DNA from: Betaproteobacteria bacterium
GTDB taxonomy: Bacteria > Pseudomonadota > Gammaproteobacteria > Burkholderiales > Casimicrobiaceae
Assembly (NCBI GenBank): GCA_005888865.1
Contig: VBCL01000017.1
Coordinates: forward strand, 1-22,687
DNA length: 22,687 nt
Direction: 5' to 3'
Part shown: positions 7,070 to 14,007 of the stretch, piece by piece
Layout of the letters: each line of letters begins with the position of its first letter
Numbering within the stretch: the first letter of the stretch is position 1
Translations under genes and position numbers: made by a program
The notes under the pieces: generated by a model
Database searches by the model: none
Seen by the model: the letters and a program-made list of their open reading frames with translations, nothing else
Told to the model about the DNA's origin: nothing

Positions 7070-7840
7070 TTGCCTGAACCTGAGCTGAGCGCTTTGCCGC
7101 TCGACAGGATCCGAGTGGTCCTGTGCGCGACCAGCCACCCGGGAAACATCGGCGCTTCGGCGCGCGCGATGCGAGCGATGGGTCTGTCGCGACTCGTGCT
7201 CGTCAACCCGCGAACGTTCCCGCACCCCGACGCCGACGCGCGCGCCGCGGATGCGACCGCGCTGCTGCACGAGGCGATCGTGGTTGGGTCGCTGGACGCC
7301 GCGCTTGCGGGGACGAGCCTGGCGATCGGCTACTCGGCACGGCCGCGCGAGTTCGCAGGCACGGTGCGCTCGGTGCGCGACGCAGCGGCTGACGCGATTC
7401 GTCACGCCGCTGGCGGCGAGGTCGCGCTGGTCTTCGGCGGAGAAATGTCCGGCCTGTCCAATGCCGAGCTCGCGCGCTGCCCGATCGTCGCGACGATTCC
7501 CGGCGAGCCGGGGCGGGCGTCGCTCAACCTCGCCGCCGCGGTGCAGGTCGCCGTCTACGAACTCTTCGTGGCCGCGCACGGCGAACGTGTGTGGCGGGCG
7601 CCCGCGTTCGAGCCCGCCAGGCTCGACGAGATCGAAGCGCTTCTTACCCACGCCGAGCGCACGCTCATCGCCATGCGTCTGCTCAACCCGCATCAGCCGA
7701 AGCGTCTGCTACCGCGGCTGCGCCGGTTGTTCGCACGGGCGCGCCTGGAAAAGGCGGAGGTCGATATCCTGCGCGGCATCCTCGCGCGGATCGACCAGCT
7801 GCTCGATCGCCTGTCTCGACCCGGTCCGCGTCATGACTGA
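7070..7840 (+). CDS. trmJ: tRNA (cytidine/uridine-2'-O-)-methyltransferase TrmJ
   Basis: A 256-residue SPOUT-class methyltransferase that methylates the ribose of nucleotide 32 in tRNA anticodon loops. Conserved blocks are CATSHPGNIGASARAMRAMG (19-38), LVFGGEMSGLSNAEL and the SAM-binding knot segment SLNLAAAVQVAVYELF. The C-terminal helical extension (about 180-256) is normal for TrmJ. The start is TTG 7070, since the first ATG lies inside the conserved block. No good ribosome site is visible, and TTG 7094 is an alternative. It is divergent from suhB and upstream of cysE and isc, as in related bacteria. The frame directly after its TGA stays open and encodes a hydrophobic segment (see the small ORF at 7886). 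Confidence 0.94.
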   Translation: MPEPELSALPLDRIRVVLCATSHPGNIGASARAMRAMGLSRLVLVNPRTFPHPDADARAADATALLHEAIVVGSLDAALAGTSLAIGYSARPREFAGTVRSVRDAAADAIRHAAGGEVALVFGGEMSGLSNAELARCPIVATIPGEPGRASLNLAAAVQVAVYELFVAAHGERVWRAPAFEPARLDEIEALLTHAERTLIAMRLLNPHQPKRLLPRLRRLFARARLEKAEVDILRGILARIDQLLDRLSRPGPRHD

Positions 7841-7885
7841 GGTTCCATCGACGGCGTCGACTTCGCCGCAGGCCCATGGTCGGGC

Positions 7886-7981
7886 GTGTTCGCCCGCGCC
7901 TTTCTGATCTTCATCGTCTACGCCATCTTTTTCGGCCTCGTCGTCGTCGGGCTGGTCGTCGCCGCGGTCTTGCTCCGCTGA
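7886..7981 (+). CDS. Possible 31-residue single-pass membrane peptide
   Basis: After the trmJ stop at 7838-7840 the same frame stays open for 46 codons to TGA 7979-7981. The second half reads FARAFLIFIVYAIFFGLVVV followed by GLVVAAVLLR, an almost unbroken transmembrane helix with a basic end. The only usual start in this frame is GTG 7886, with a poor ribosome site. ATG 7834, overlapping the trmJ stop, reads a different frame that ends at 7907 and has no membrane character. It may be a genuine small protein, a trmJ read-through extension, or the rest of a frameshifted gene. Confidence 0.4.
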   Translation: MFARAFLIFIVYAIFFGLVVVGLVVAAVLLR

Positions 7982-7993
7982 ACGTTCAACCCA

Positions 7994-8018
7994 ATAGTTG
8001 AGTAATTCGCTCGGATAC
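7994..8018 (+). promoter_or_regulatory. IscR type-1-like binding site and candidate cysE promoter
   Basis: The 25 bases begin ATAGTTGAGT and end CTCGGATAC. My hand alignment to the IscR type 1 consensus gives 20 of 25 matches, with one outer half better kept than the other. It contains TTGAGT (7998-8003), and 17 bases later GAAAAT (8021-8026) could be a -10. That would start transcription within a base or two of the cysE ATG, giving a leaderless or nearly leaderless mRNA. A 10-bp palindrome, TGAACGTTCA, lies just upstream at 7979-7988. Confidence 0.55.
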
Positions 8019-8032
8019 GGGAAAATACCTTC

Positions 8033-8791
8033 ATGTTCAGCCGACTTCGCGAAGACATCGCGGTCGTCTTCGACCGCGACCCGGCCGCTCGGACCCGGTG
8101 GGAGGTGCTCACCTGCTACCCAGGGCTGCACGCACTGATCTGGCATCGCTGGGTCGCCCATCCGCTCTGGCATCGAGGCCAGAGGTGGCTCGCCCGCTGG
8201 CTCTCGCATTGGGGCCGGTGGCTCACCGGGATCGAGATCCATCCGGGCGCAATCATCGGCCGGCGGGTGTTCATCGATCACGGCATGGGCGTCGTCATTG
8301 GCGAAACCGCCGAGATCGGCGACGACTGCACGCTCTATCACGGCGTCACGCTGGGCGGCACATCGTGGCGGAAGAAGGAGAAGCGGCACCCGACGCTCGG
8401 CAGGAACGTCGTGGTTGGCGCCGGCGCCAAGATCCTTGGCCCGATCCTGGTCGGAGACGATGCGAAGGTCGGCTCCAACGCGGTGGTGGTGCGCGACGTC
8501 CCAGCGGGGGCCACTGCGGTCGGCATCCCGGCGCGGATCGTGACCGGCGAAGACGCGCACCGGCGCGAGCGCCAGGCTGCCAAGATGGGATTCTCGGCCT
8601 ACGCGATCAGCGCCGATATGAACGACCCGATCGTGCAGGCAGTCCATGCGCTGCTCGACCACGCCGGTGCCACCGAGGAGCGGCTGCAGAAGCTCCTCGA
8701 GCTCCTCCAGCAGGGTGGGTTCGACTGTGGCGATGCCAAGGCGACGGCGGACCGGTTCGACCCGGAGCGGATCAACAAAATGCTCGAGTAA
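8033..8791 (+). CDS. cysE: Serine O-acetyltransferase CysE
   Basis: A 252-residue left-handed beta-helix acetyltransferase that makes O-acetylserine from serine and acetyl-CoA, the committed step to cysteine. The hexapeptide-repeat core starts near 67 (GIEIHPGAIIGRRVFIDHG), includes the active-site Asp82-His83 and GVTLGGTSW, and ends at GIPARIV. The N-terminal part is only about 65 residues, much shorter than the 140-residue helical domain of E. coli CysE, so it is the short form common in this group. A charged C-terminal extension of about 55 residues follows. The ribosome site is weak. It lies directly ahead of iscR, behind its own IscR-like site, which fits a role in supplying cysteine to IscS. 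Confidence 0.95.
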   Translation: MFSRLREDIAVVFDRDPAARTRWEVLTCYPGLHALIWHRWVAHPLWHRGQRWLARWLSHWGRWLTGIEIHPGAIIGRRVFIDHGMGVVIGETAEIGDDCTLYHGVTLGGTSWRKKEKRHPTLGRNVVVGAGAKILGPILVGDDAKVGSNAVVVRDVPAGATAVGIPARIVTGEDAHRRERQAAKMGFSAYAISADMNDPIVQAVHALLDHAGATEERLQKLLELLQQGGFDCGDAKATADRFDPERINKMLE

Positions 8792-8815
8792 AATAGTGGG
8801 GTATTGGCCCCCTGA

Positions 8816-8848
8816 GTAGTTGACTAAATTCATCGGGAATTATAGAAT
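8816..8848 (+). promoter_or_regulatory. iscR promoter with IscR type-1 site
   Basis: TTGACT (8820-8825) and TAGAAT (8843-8848) are spaced by exactly 17 bases, a strong sigma-70 promoter. An IscR type-1-like site of 25 bases (8816-8840, GTAGTTGACT through CGGGAAT) covers the -35 and spacer; I count 21 of 25 matches to the consensus by eye. This is the arrangement by which [2Fe-2S]-IscR represses its own operon in E. coli. Transcription should start near 8855, some 40 bases before the iscR ATG. A short GGGG/CCCC hairpin (8798-8812) lies between cysE and this promoter. Confidence 0.8.
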
Positions 8849-8893
8849 TCAAGTGTGCCTGGGATCAGCCGGGCCATGGCGAGGGAAGTGACT

Positions 8894-9367
8894 ATGCGAC
8901 TGACGACCAAAGGACGTTTCGCGGTGACCGCGATGATCGACGTGGCCATGCACAACGGCGAAGGCCCGGTGACGCTCGCCGGAGTCGCCGATCGGCAGAA
9001 GATCTCGCTGTCGTATCTCGAGCAGTTGTTCGGCAAGCTGCGCCGGCACGGACTGGTCGACAGCGTTCGCGGCCCCGGCGGTGGCTACAACCTGGCGCGC
9101 ACCGCGAACACCATGTCGGTCGCGGACATCATCACCGCGGTCGACGAGCCGATCGACGCGACTCAGTGCGGCGGCAAGGAAAACTGCCAGGACGACAAAC
9201 GCTGCATGACCCACGAGCTCTGGGCTAGCCTCAACACCCACATCTTCTCGTTCCTGAGCTCCGTGACGCTGGAGCAGCTCGTCCGCCAGCAGGACAAGCC
9301 CGAAGTCACGGTGCTGCAGGATCACCGCGCGCCGGGCAAGAAGCCGGAGCCCGCCGTCGTAGCGTGA
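8894..9367 (+). CDS. iscR: Fe-S cluster-sensing transcriptional regulator IscR
   Basis: A 157-residue Rrf2-family winged-helix regulator that represses the isc operon when it carries a [2Fe-2S] cluster. The helix-turn-helix is about residues 24-58 (VTLAGVADRQKISLSYLEQL), followed by the wing VRGPGGGYNLAR. The cluster ligands are Cys92, Cys98 and Cys104 with His107, at the same positions as in E. coli. The frame is open from 8855, but the start MRLTTKGRFAVTAM is universal, and GAGGGA at 8881-8886 lies seven bases before ATG 8894. The C-terminus is lysine/proline rich. The adjoining promoter carries a matching operator, so autoregulation is expected. Confidence 0.97.
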   Translation: MRLTTKGRFAVTAMIDVAMHNGEGPVTLAGVADRQKISLSYLEQLFGKLRRHGLVDSVRGPGGGYNLARTANTMSVADIITAVDEPIDATQCGGKENCQDDKRCMTHELWASLNTHIFSFLSSVTLEQLVRQQDKPEVTVLQDHRAPGKKPEPAVVA

Positions 9368-9395
9368 GGTTATGAGCTCGAATTCCGGGACCGCG

Positions 9396-10604
9396 ATGAA
9401 AAAGCCGATCTATCTCGATTACTCAGCCACGACGCCGGTCGATCCCCGCGTCGCGGCCAAGATGATTCCGTATCTCACCGAGCATTTCGGCAATCCTGCG
9501 TCGCGCTCGCATTCGTTCGGCTGGGAAACGGAGAAAGCCGTCGAGGAGGCGCGCGAGGAAGTCGCCCGGCTGGTCAATTGCGACCCGAAGGAGCTGGTGT
9601 GGACGTCGGGCGCCACCGAGGCGATCAACCTGGCTGTGAAGGGCGCCGCCCACTTCTACAAGGACAAGGGCAGGCACCTGGTCACCGTCAGGACCGAGCA
9701 TAAGGCGACGCTCGACACCATGCGTGAGCTCGAGCGCGAGGGCTTCGAGGTGACCTATCTGGACGTCCGGCCGAATGGATTGCTCGATCTGGAGCAAGTC
9801 AAGGCGGTGCTGCGCAAGGACACGATTCTGGTCTCGGTGATGTACGTCAACAATGAGATCGGCGTCGTCCAGGATATACCGGCGATCGGCGAAATGTGCC
9901 GTTCGCGCGGCATCATTTTCCACGTCGACAGTGCGCAGGCGACCGGCAAGCTGCCGATCGACCTCGCGGCGCTCAAGGTGGATCTGATGTCGTTCTCGGC
10001 ACACAAGACCTACGGTCCGAAGGGTGTCGGCGCGCTGTTCGTCCGTCGCAAGCCGCGCGTGCGCATCGAGGCGCAGATGCACGGCGGGGGGCACGAGCGT
10101 GGCATGCGTTCGGGCACGCTGCCCACCCACCAGATCGTCGGCATGGGCGAGGCGTTCCGGTTGGCGCGGCTGGAGATGGCCAGCGACAACGAACGCATTC
10201 GCATGCTCCGCGACAGGCTGACGCAGGGGCTCTCCGAGATCGAGGAGGTGTACATCAACGGCGACCTCGAACAGCGCGTCCCGCACAACCTCAACATCAG
10301 CTTCAACTTTGTCGAGGGCGAGAGCCTGATCATGGCGATCAAGGACGTCGCGGTCTCGTCGGGATCCGCGTGCACGTCGGCGTCGCTCGAACCTTCGTAC
10401 GTTCTGCGCGCGCTCGGCCGCAGCGACGAGCTCGCACACAGCTCGATCCGGTTTACCGTCGGCCGATTCACGACGGAAGAGGAGATCGATTACACGGTCG
10501 ACCTGCTCAAGCGCAAGATCGCGAAGCTGCGCGAGCTTTCGCCTCTGTGGGAGATGCATCAGGAAGGCGTCGACCTCAACACCGTGGTATGGGCGACGCA
10601 CTAA
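9396..10604 (+). CDS. iscS: Cysteine desulfurase IscS
   Basis: A 402-residue PLP enzyme that takes sulfur from cysteine and hands it as persulfide to IscU and other acceptors. PLP attaches at Lys204 (SFSAHKTYGPKG), and the substrate-binding TSGATEAIN is at 70-78. The persulfide-bearing Cys326 lies in the mobile loop SSGSACTSASLEPSYVL. The C-terminal IscU-docking tail ends in VWATH. Length matches E. coli IscS (404). I start at ATG 9396 because homologues begin M-K-x-PIYLDYSATTPVD and GGGA sits five bases before it. The earlier ATG 9372 would add eight residues and has only a badly spaced site. It lies 28 bases after iscR, in the operon. Confidence 0.97.
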   Translation: MKKPIYLDYSATTPVDPRVAAKMIPYLTEHFGNPASRSHSFGWETEKAVEEAREEVARLVNCDPKELVWTSGATEAINLAVKGAAHFYKDKGRHLVTVRTEHKATLDTMRELEREGFEVTYLDVRPNGLLDLEQVKAVLRKDTILVSVMYVNNEIGVVQDIPAIGEMCRSRGIIFHVDSAQATGKLPIDLAALKVDLMSFSAHKTYGPKGVGALFVRRKPRVRIEAQMHGGGHERGMRSGTLPTHQIVGMGEAFRLARLEMASDNERIRMLRDRLTQGLSEIEEVYINGDLEQRVPHNLNISFNFVEGESLIMAIKDVAVSSGSACTSASLEPSYVLRALGRSDELAHSSIRFTVGRFTTEEEIDYTVDLLKRKIAKLRELSPLWEMHQEGVDLNTVVWATH

Positions 10605-10630
10605 AGGCATAAAAGGAAACGGAGCGTCTT

Positions 10631-11080
10631 ATGGCATACAGTGACAAGGTACTCGATCATTACGAAAATCCGCGCAACGTGGGCTCGTTTGCAAAGGACG
10701 CAGACGACGTCGGCACAGGCATGGTCGGCGCACCGGCGTGCGGCGATGTGATGAAGCTGCAGATCAAGGTCGGACCGGACGGCCGGATCGAAGACGCCAA
10801 GTTCAAGACCTACGGCTGCGGATCGGCGATTGCGTCCTCGTCGCTTGTCACCGAATGGGTGAAGGGCAAGACGCTCGACCAGGCGATGGGCATCAAGAAC
10901 ACGCAAATCGCGGAAGAGCTCGCGCTGCCACCGGTGAAAATCCACTGCTCGATTCTCGCCGAGGACGCGATCAAGGCGGCGGTCGCGGACTATCGCAAGA
11001 AACACGTCGACAACCCACAGCCGCAGGGCCCGAGCGAGAGCGTCACGGCGCACGCTGCGCCCGCGGTCGCGGCCGATTAA
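10631..11080 (+). CDS. iscU: Fe-S cluster assembly scaffold IscU
   Basis: A 149-residue scaffold on which [2Fe-2S] clusters are built from IscS sulfur. The ligands Cys37, Asp39, Cys63 and Cys106 are all present, and the HscA-recognition motif LPPVK (99-103) precedes Cys106. Canonical IscU ends near residue 128 after DYRKKH. This protein carries about 22 further residues rich in Pro, Ser and Ala (QPQGPSESVTAHAAP), probably disordered. GGAG six bases before ATG 10631 supports the start. It follows iscS by 26 bases. Confidence 0.97.
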   Translation: MAYSDKVLDHYENPRNVGSFAKDADDVGTGMVGAPACGDVMKLQIKVGPDGRIEDAKFKTYGCGSAIASSSLVTEWVKGKTLDQAMGIKNTQIAEELALPPVKIHCSILAEDAIKAAVADYRKKHVDNPQPQGPSESVTAHAAPAVAAD

Positions 11081-11111
11081 GGCAACACAACTGGGGCTAT
11101 TCGCACGACGC

Positions 11112-11408
11112 ATGTCTATCACACTCACCGAAACCGCCGCGAAGCACGTCGCGAGCTTTCTGAGCAAACGCGGCAAGGGCGTGGCCTTGCGGCTGGGCGT
11201 GCGCACCACGGGTTGCTCCGGGTTGGCTTACAAGCTCGAGTACGCTGACGAGATCCACCCCGAGGACCATCGCTTCGACAGCCACGGGATCACCGTGGTC
11301 GTCGATCCGAAAAGCATGCCTTATCTCGACGGCACGGAACTGGACTTCGCGAGGGAGGGGTTGAACGAGGGAATCAAGTTCAACAACCCGAACGTGAAGG
11401 ACGAGTGA
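11112..11408 (+). CDS. iscA: IscA, A-type Fe-S carrier, interrupted by TGA at the Cys99 codon
   Basis: A-type carrier protein that binds iron or Fe-S clusters and passes them to targets; in E. coli it uses Cys35, Cys99 and Cys101. Here Cys35 is intact in RTTGCSGLAYKLEY, and the protein follows the family up to FNNPNVKDE (residues 90-98). Codon 99 is TGA (11406-11408). The next eight codons, then a second TGA at 11433-11435, read GCGESFNV, the normal IscA tail with Cys101. With the stop read as an amino acid the product would be exactly 107 residues, as in E. coli. As written, the 98-residue product lacks both C-terminal cysteines and should not bind cluster normally. The ribosome site is weak. 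Annotate as a possible pseudogene or recoded gene extending to 11435. Confidence 0.93.
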   Translation: MSITLTETAAKHVASFLSKRGKGVALRLGVRTTGCSGLAYKLEYADEIHPEDHRFDSHGITVVVDPKSMPYLDGTELDFAREGLNEGIKFNNPNVKDE

Positions 11409-11424
11409 GGCTGCGGCGAAAGCT

Positions 11425-11550
11425 TTAACGTCTGAGTCCGTCGATAACCTTCGCATCGCGCTGCGCGGCCTTGTTGCTGCTCGCGTAATTGCCAAGCCGG
11501 ATCCTCACGTACCGGCCCGTGTACGCTCCGGTCGAAAGCTCCGCGGCGCC
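11425..11550 (-). pseudogene. Possible gene remnant (SPOR-like fragment) in the iscA-hscB gap
   Basis: The minus strand has an open stretch of 41 codons ending in TAA at 11425, with coding-like G/C third positions: AELSTGAYTGRYVRIRLGNY then ASSNKAAQRDAKVIDGLRR. YVRIRLGNYASSNKAA resembles the core of SPOR peptidoglycan-binding domains, though a discoidin-like match is also conceivable. It has a TGA directly upstream and no start codon, so it cannot be an intact gene. It overlaps the displaced iscA tail by 11 bases. It may be a relic of an insertion or rearrangement in this 199-base gap, or chance. Confidence 0.25.
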
Positions 11551-11607
11551 TCACTGCGCCGTCTCGACGGCTCAGGACCAAAGTTGCATGTGCCAAGCGC
11601 GTTCCGA

Positions 11608-12135
11608 ATGATCGATTTCTCCCAGGACTACTTCGCGCTGTTCGGCCTGCCGCCGCGCTATCGCTTCGATGCGGATCAGCTCGATCTCGCCTACCGCGCG
11701 CTGCAGCGCGAGATCCATCCCGATCGCTACGCGGCCGGCGATGAGGTCGAACGTCGCCTGGCGCTTCAGTCCTCCGCGCGCGTCAACGAAGCGTATCGCG
11801 CGCTGAAAGATCCCGTCGGCCGCGCCCAGTATCTTTTGTCCTTGCGCGGCATCGACGCTCTCGCCGAGCGCGACACGGCGCTGCCGGGGGAATTTCTGGA
11901 GAGGGAATTGGAGCGGCGCGAGGCGGTGGCCGAGGCGCATGCCGGCGGCGATGCCGCGCGCCTGGATGCACTGCTGGAACAAGTGCGCTCGGACGCGGCG
12001 GTCCTCGAATCCTCGCTGGGCGATCGCCTCGACGCCGAAGCGTGGGGCGCGGCGCGCGACGCGGTGCGCGAGTTGCGGTTCCTCTCCAAGGTTGCTGGCG
12101 ACATCGAAGCGGCGCTGGCCGAGGTCGAAGGCTGA
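11608..12135 (+). CDS. hscB: Fe-S assembly co-chaperone HscB (Hsc20)
   Basis: A 175-residue J-type co-chaperone that delivers IscU to HscA and stimulates its ATPase. The J-domain (about 1-75) carries the HPD motif at 37-39 (REIHPDRYA), and YFALFGLP at the start is typical of HscB. The C-terminal three-helix IscU-binding domain runs from about 88 to 175. ATG 11608 matches the usual family N-terminus but lacks a ribosome site; TTG 11584 has AGGA six bases upstream and would add eight residues. Its stop overlaps the hscA start (TGATG at 12133-12137), so the two are translationally coupled. Confidence 0.94.
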   Translation: MIDFSQDYFALFGLPPRYRFDADQLDLAYRALQREIHPDRYAAGDEVERRLALQSSARVNEAYRALKDPVGRAQYLLSLRGIDALAERDTALPGEFLERELERREAVAEAHAGGDAARLDALLEQVRSDAAVLESSLGDRLDAEAWGAARDAVRELRFLSKVAGDIEAALAEVEG

Positions 12136-14003
12136 TGGCGCTGCTGCAGATCGCCGAGCCGAGCGGCACTCCGCAGCCGCGTGCGCATCGTCGCGCGGTG
12201 GGCATCGATCTCGGCACGACAAATTCGCTCGTCGCGACCGTACGCCACGGCATCCCCGTGGTCCTTCCCGACGCGGAGGGGCGGCCGCTGCTGCCTTCGA
12301 TCGTGCACTATGGCGAGTCCGGCATCGCGGTGGGCCATGCGGCGCACGAAGCGCTCGTCGTCGACCCGCAGAACACGATCGCCTCGGTGAAGCGCCTGAT
12401 GGGACGCGGCCTTGCCGACCTGTCCGATGCCCGCCGCTTTCCGTACCGTTTCATCGATGCGCCCGGCATGGTGCAAATCGGTACCAGGGCAGGGGTGCGA
12501 ACGCCCGTCGAAGTCTCGGCCGAGATCCTGCGTACCTTGCGACTGCGCGCCGAAGCGAGCCTCGATGGCTCACTCGACGGTGCGGTCGTCACCGTTCCCG
12601 CGTACTTCGACGATGCGCAGCGACAGGCGACCAAGGACGCGGCGCGGCTGGCGGGATTGAACGTGCTGCGTCTGCTGAACGAGCCGACCGCCGCGGCGAT
12701 CGCCTACGGCCTGGACAACGCGTCCGAAGGAACCTACGCGGTATATGACCTCGGCGGCGGGACATTCGATTTGTCGATCCTCAAGCTCTCGCGCGGCGTA
12801 TTCGAAGTGCTCGCAACCGCGGGCGACACCGCGCTCGGGGGCGACGATTTCGATCATCGCATCTACTGCTGGGCGCTGGAGCAGTCGCGCATCGGCCCGG
12901 TGTCTCCGGGAGACACGCGCCTGCTGATGCTCAAGGCGCGCGAGGCCAAGGAAAATCTCACCGCGCATGCGTCGACGCCGTTCGTGGCGACGCTGTCGAG
13001 CGGTGAGACCATCGAGCTCACGCTCACCGCGGCGACCTTCGCGGCGATGACCGAGACGCTCGTGGGCAAGACACTCGGGCCGGTTCGAAAGGCGCTGCGC
13101 GATGCGAAACTCACACCTGCCGAGATCGACGGCGTGGTGATGGTCGGCGGCGCGACGCGCATGCCGCAGATCCAGAAGGCAGTCGCGACGTTCTTCGGTG
13201 CGCCGCCGCTCAACAATCTCGACCCGGACCAGGTCGTGGCGCTCGGCGCGGCAATCCAGGCCAATGTGCTCGTCGGTAATCGCGCCGAGGGCGAGGACTG
13301 GCTGCTGCTCGACGTCATTCCGCTGTCGCTGGGGATCGAGACGATGGGCGGCCTGACCGAGAAGATCATTCCGCGCAACTCGACCATCCCCATCGCCCGC
13401 GCGCAGGAATTCACCACGTTCAAGGATGGGCAGTCCGCAATGGCGATCCATGTCGTACAGGGTGAGCGCGAGAAGGTTTCCGACTGCCGGTCGCTCGCGC
13501 GCTTCGAGCTGCGCGGCATTCCGCCCATGGTCGCCGGCGCGGCGCGTATCCGCGTCGAGTTCCAGGTCGATGCCGACGGCCTGCTGTCGGTGTCCGCCCG
13601 CGAGCAAACGACTGGGGTCGAGGCGACGATCATCGTCAAGCCGTCGTATGGTCTCACCGACTCGGACATTACGCGCATGCTCGAGGAGTCCCACGCACAC
13701 GCCGCCGACGACATGGAGCTTCGGGCCTTGACCGAAGCGCGCGTCGACGCGGAGAGGCTCATCGCCGCCACCGAGGGTGCACTCGCCGTCGACGCCGATC
13801 TGCTCGACGCACACGAACGCGCGAGCATCGATGCGGCGCTCTCGGCGGTGCGCCGGCTTGCGGCGTCCGACGATCGACAGGCGCTGACCCTGAGCGTCGC
13901 CGCTCTGAATCGCGCGACCGGGGAATTCGCCGCACGGCGGATGGACCGCAGCGTCGCGCGGGCGCTCACCGGGCGCAGGGTCGACACGCTGGCGCAGGAC
14001 TAG
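12135..14003 (+). CDS. hscA: Fe-S assembly Hsp70 chaperone HscA
   Basis: A 622-residue specialised Hsp70 that binds the LPPVK motif of IscU and uses ATP to promote cluster transfer. The nucleotide-binding domain (about 20-390) shows AVGIDLGTTNSLVA (21-34), VVTVPAYFDDAQRQATKDAA (151-170), YDLGGGTFDLSIL and VVMVGGATRMP. The interdomain linker LLLDVIPLSLGIETMGG is the HscA form, and the substrate-binding domain and helical lid follow. The start at 12135 overlaps the hscB stop by one base. The open frame upstream of it is hscB DNA in another frame. Length is normal for HscA (E. coli 616). Confidence 0.97.
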   Translation: MALLQIAEPSGTPQPRAHRRAVGIDLGTTNSLVATVRHGIPVVLPDAEGRPLLPSIVHYGESGIAVGHAAHEALVVDPQNTIASVKRLMGRGLADLSDARRFPYRFIDAPGMVQIGTRAGVRTPVEVSAEILRTLRLRAEASLDGSLDGAVVTVPAYFDDAQRQATKDAARLAGLNVLRLLNEPTAAAIAYGLDNASEGTYAVYDLGGGTFDLSILKLSRGVFEVLATAGDTALGGDDFDHRIYCWALEQSRIGPVSPGDTRLLMLKAREAKENLTAHASTPFVATLSSGETIELTLTAATFAAMTETLVGKTLGPVRKALRDAKLTPAEIDGVVMVGGATRMPQIQKAVATFFGAPPLNNLDPDQVVALGAAIQANVLVGNRAEGEDWLLLDVIPLSLGIETMGGLTEKIIPRNSTIPIARAQEFTTFKDGQSAMAIHVVQGEREKVSDCRSLARFELRGIPPMVAGAARIRVEFQVDADGLLSVSAREQTTGVEATIIVKPSYGLTDSDITRMLEESHAHAADDMELRALTEARVDAERLIAATEGALAVDADLLDAHERASIDAALSAVRRLAASDDRQALTLSVAALNRATGEFAARRMDRSVARALTGRRVDTLAQD

Positions 14004-14007
14004 TGGG

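Noticed and set aside
7834..7907. ATG-started frame overlapping the trmJ stop
   Set aside because: It encodes 24 Ser/Thr/Pro-rich residues without character; the hydrophobic coding signal is in the other frame.
8792..8816. Second IscR site between the cysE stop and the iscR promoter
   Set aside because: Only the first few and scattered bases match; the centre is a GGGG/CCCC hairpin instead.
9423..10610. Minus-strand frame opposite iscS
   Set aside because: Antisense to a clearly identified iscS; no family resemblance.
11406..11450. Selenocysteine insertion element after the iscA TGA
   Set aside because: Only a four-pair stem could be drawn directly after the TGA; no stable hairpin with a guanine-bearing apical loop at the usual distance was found, so no SECIS feature is called. 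The possibility stays open in the finding.
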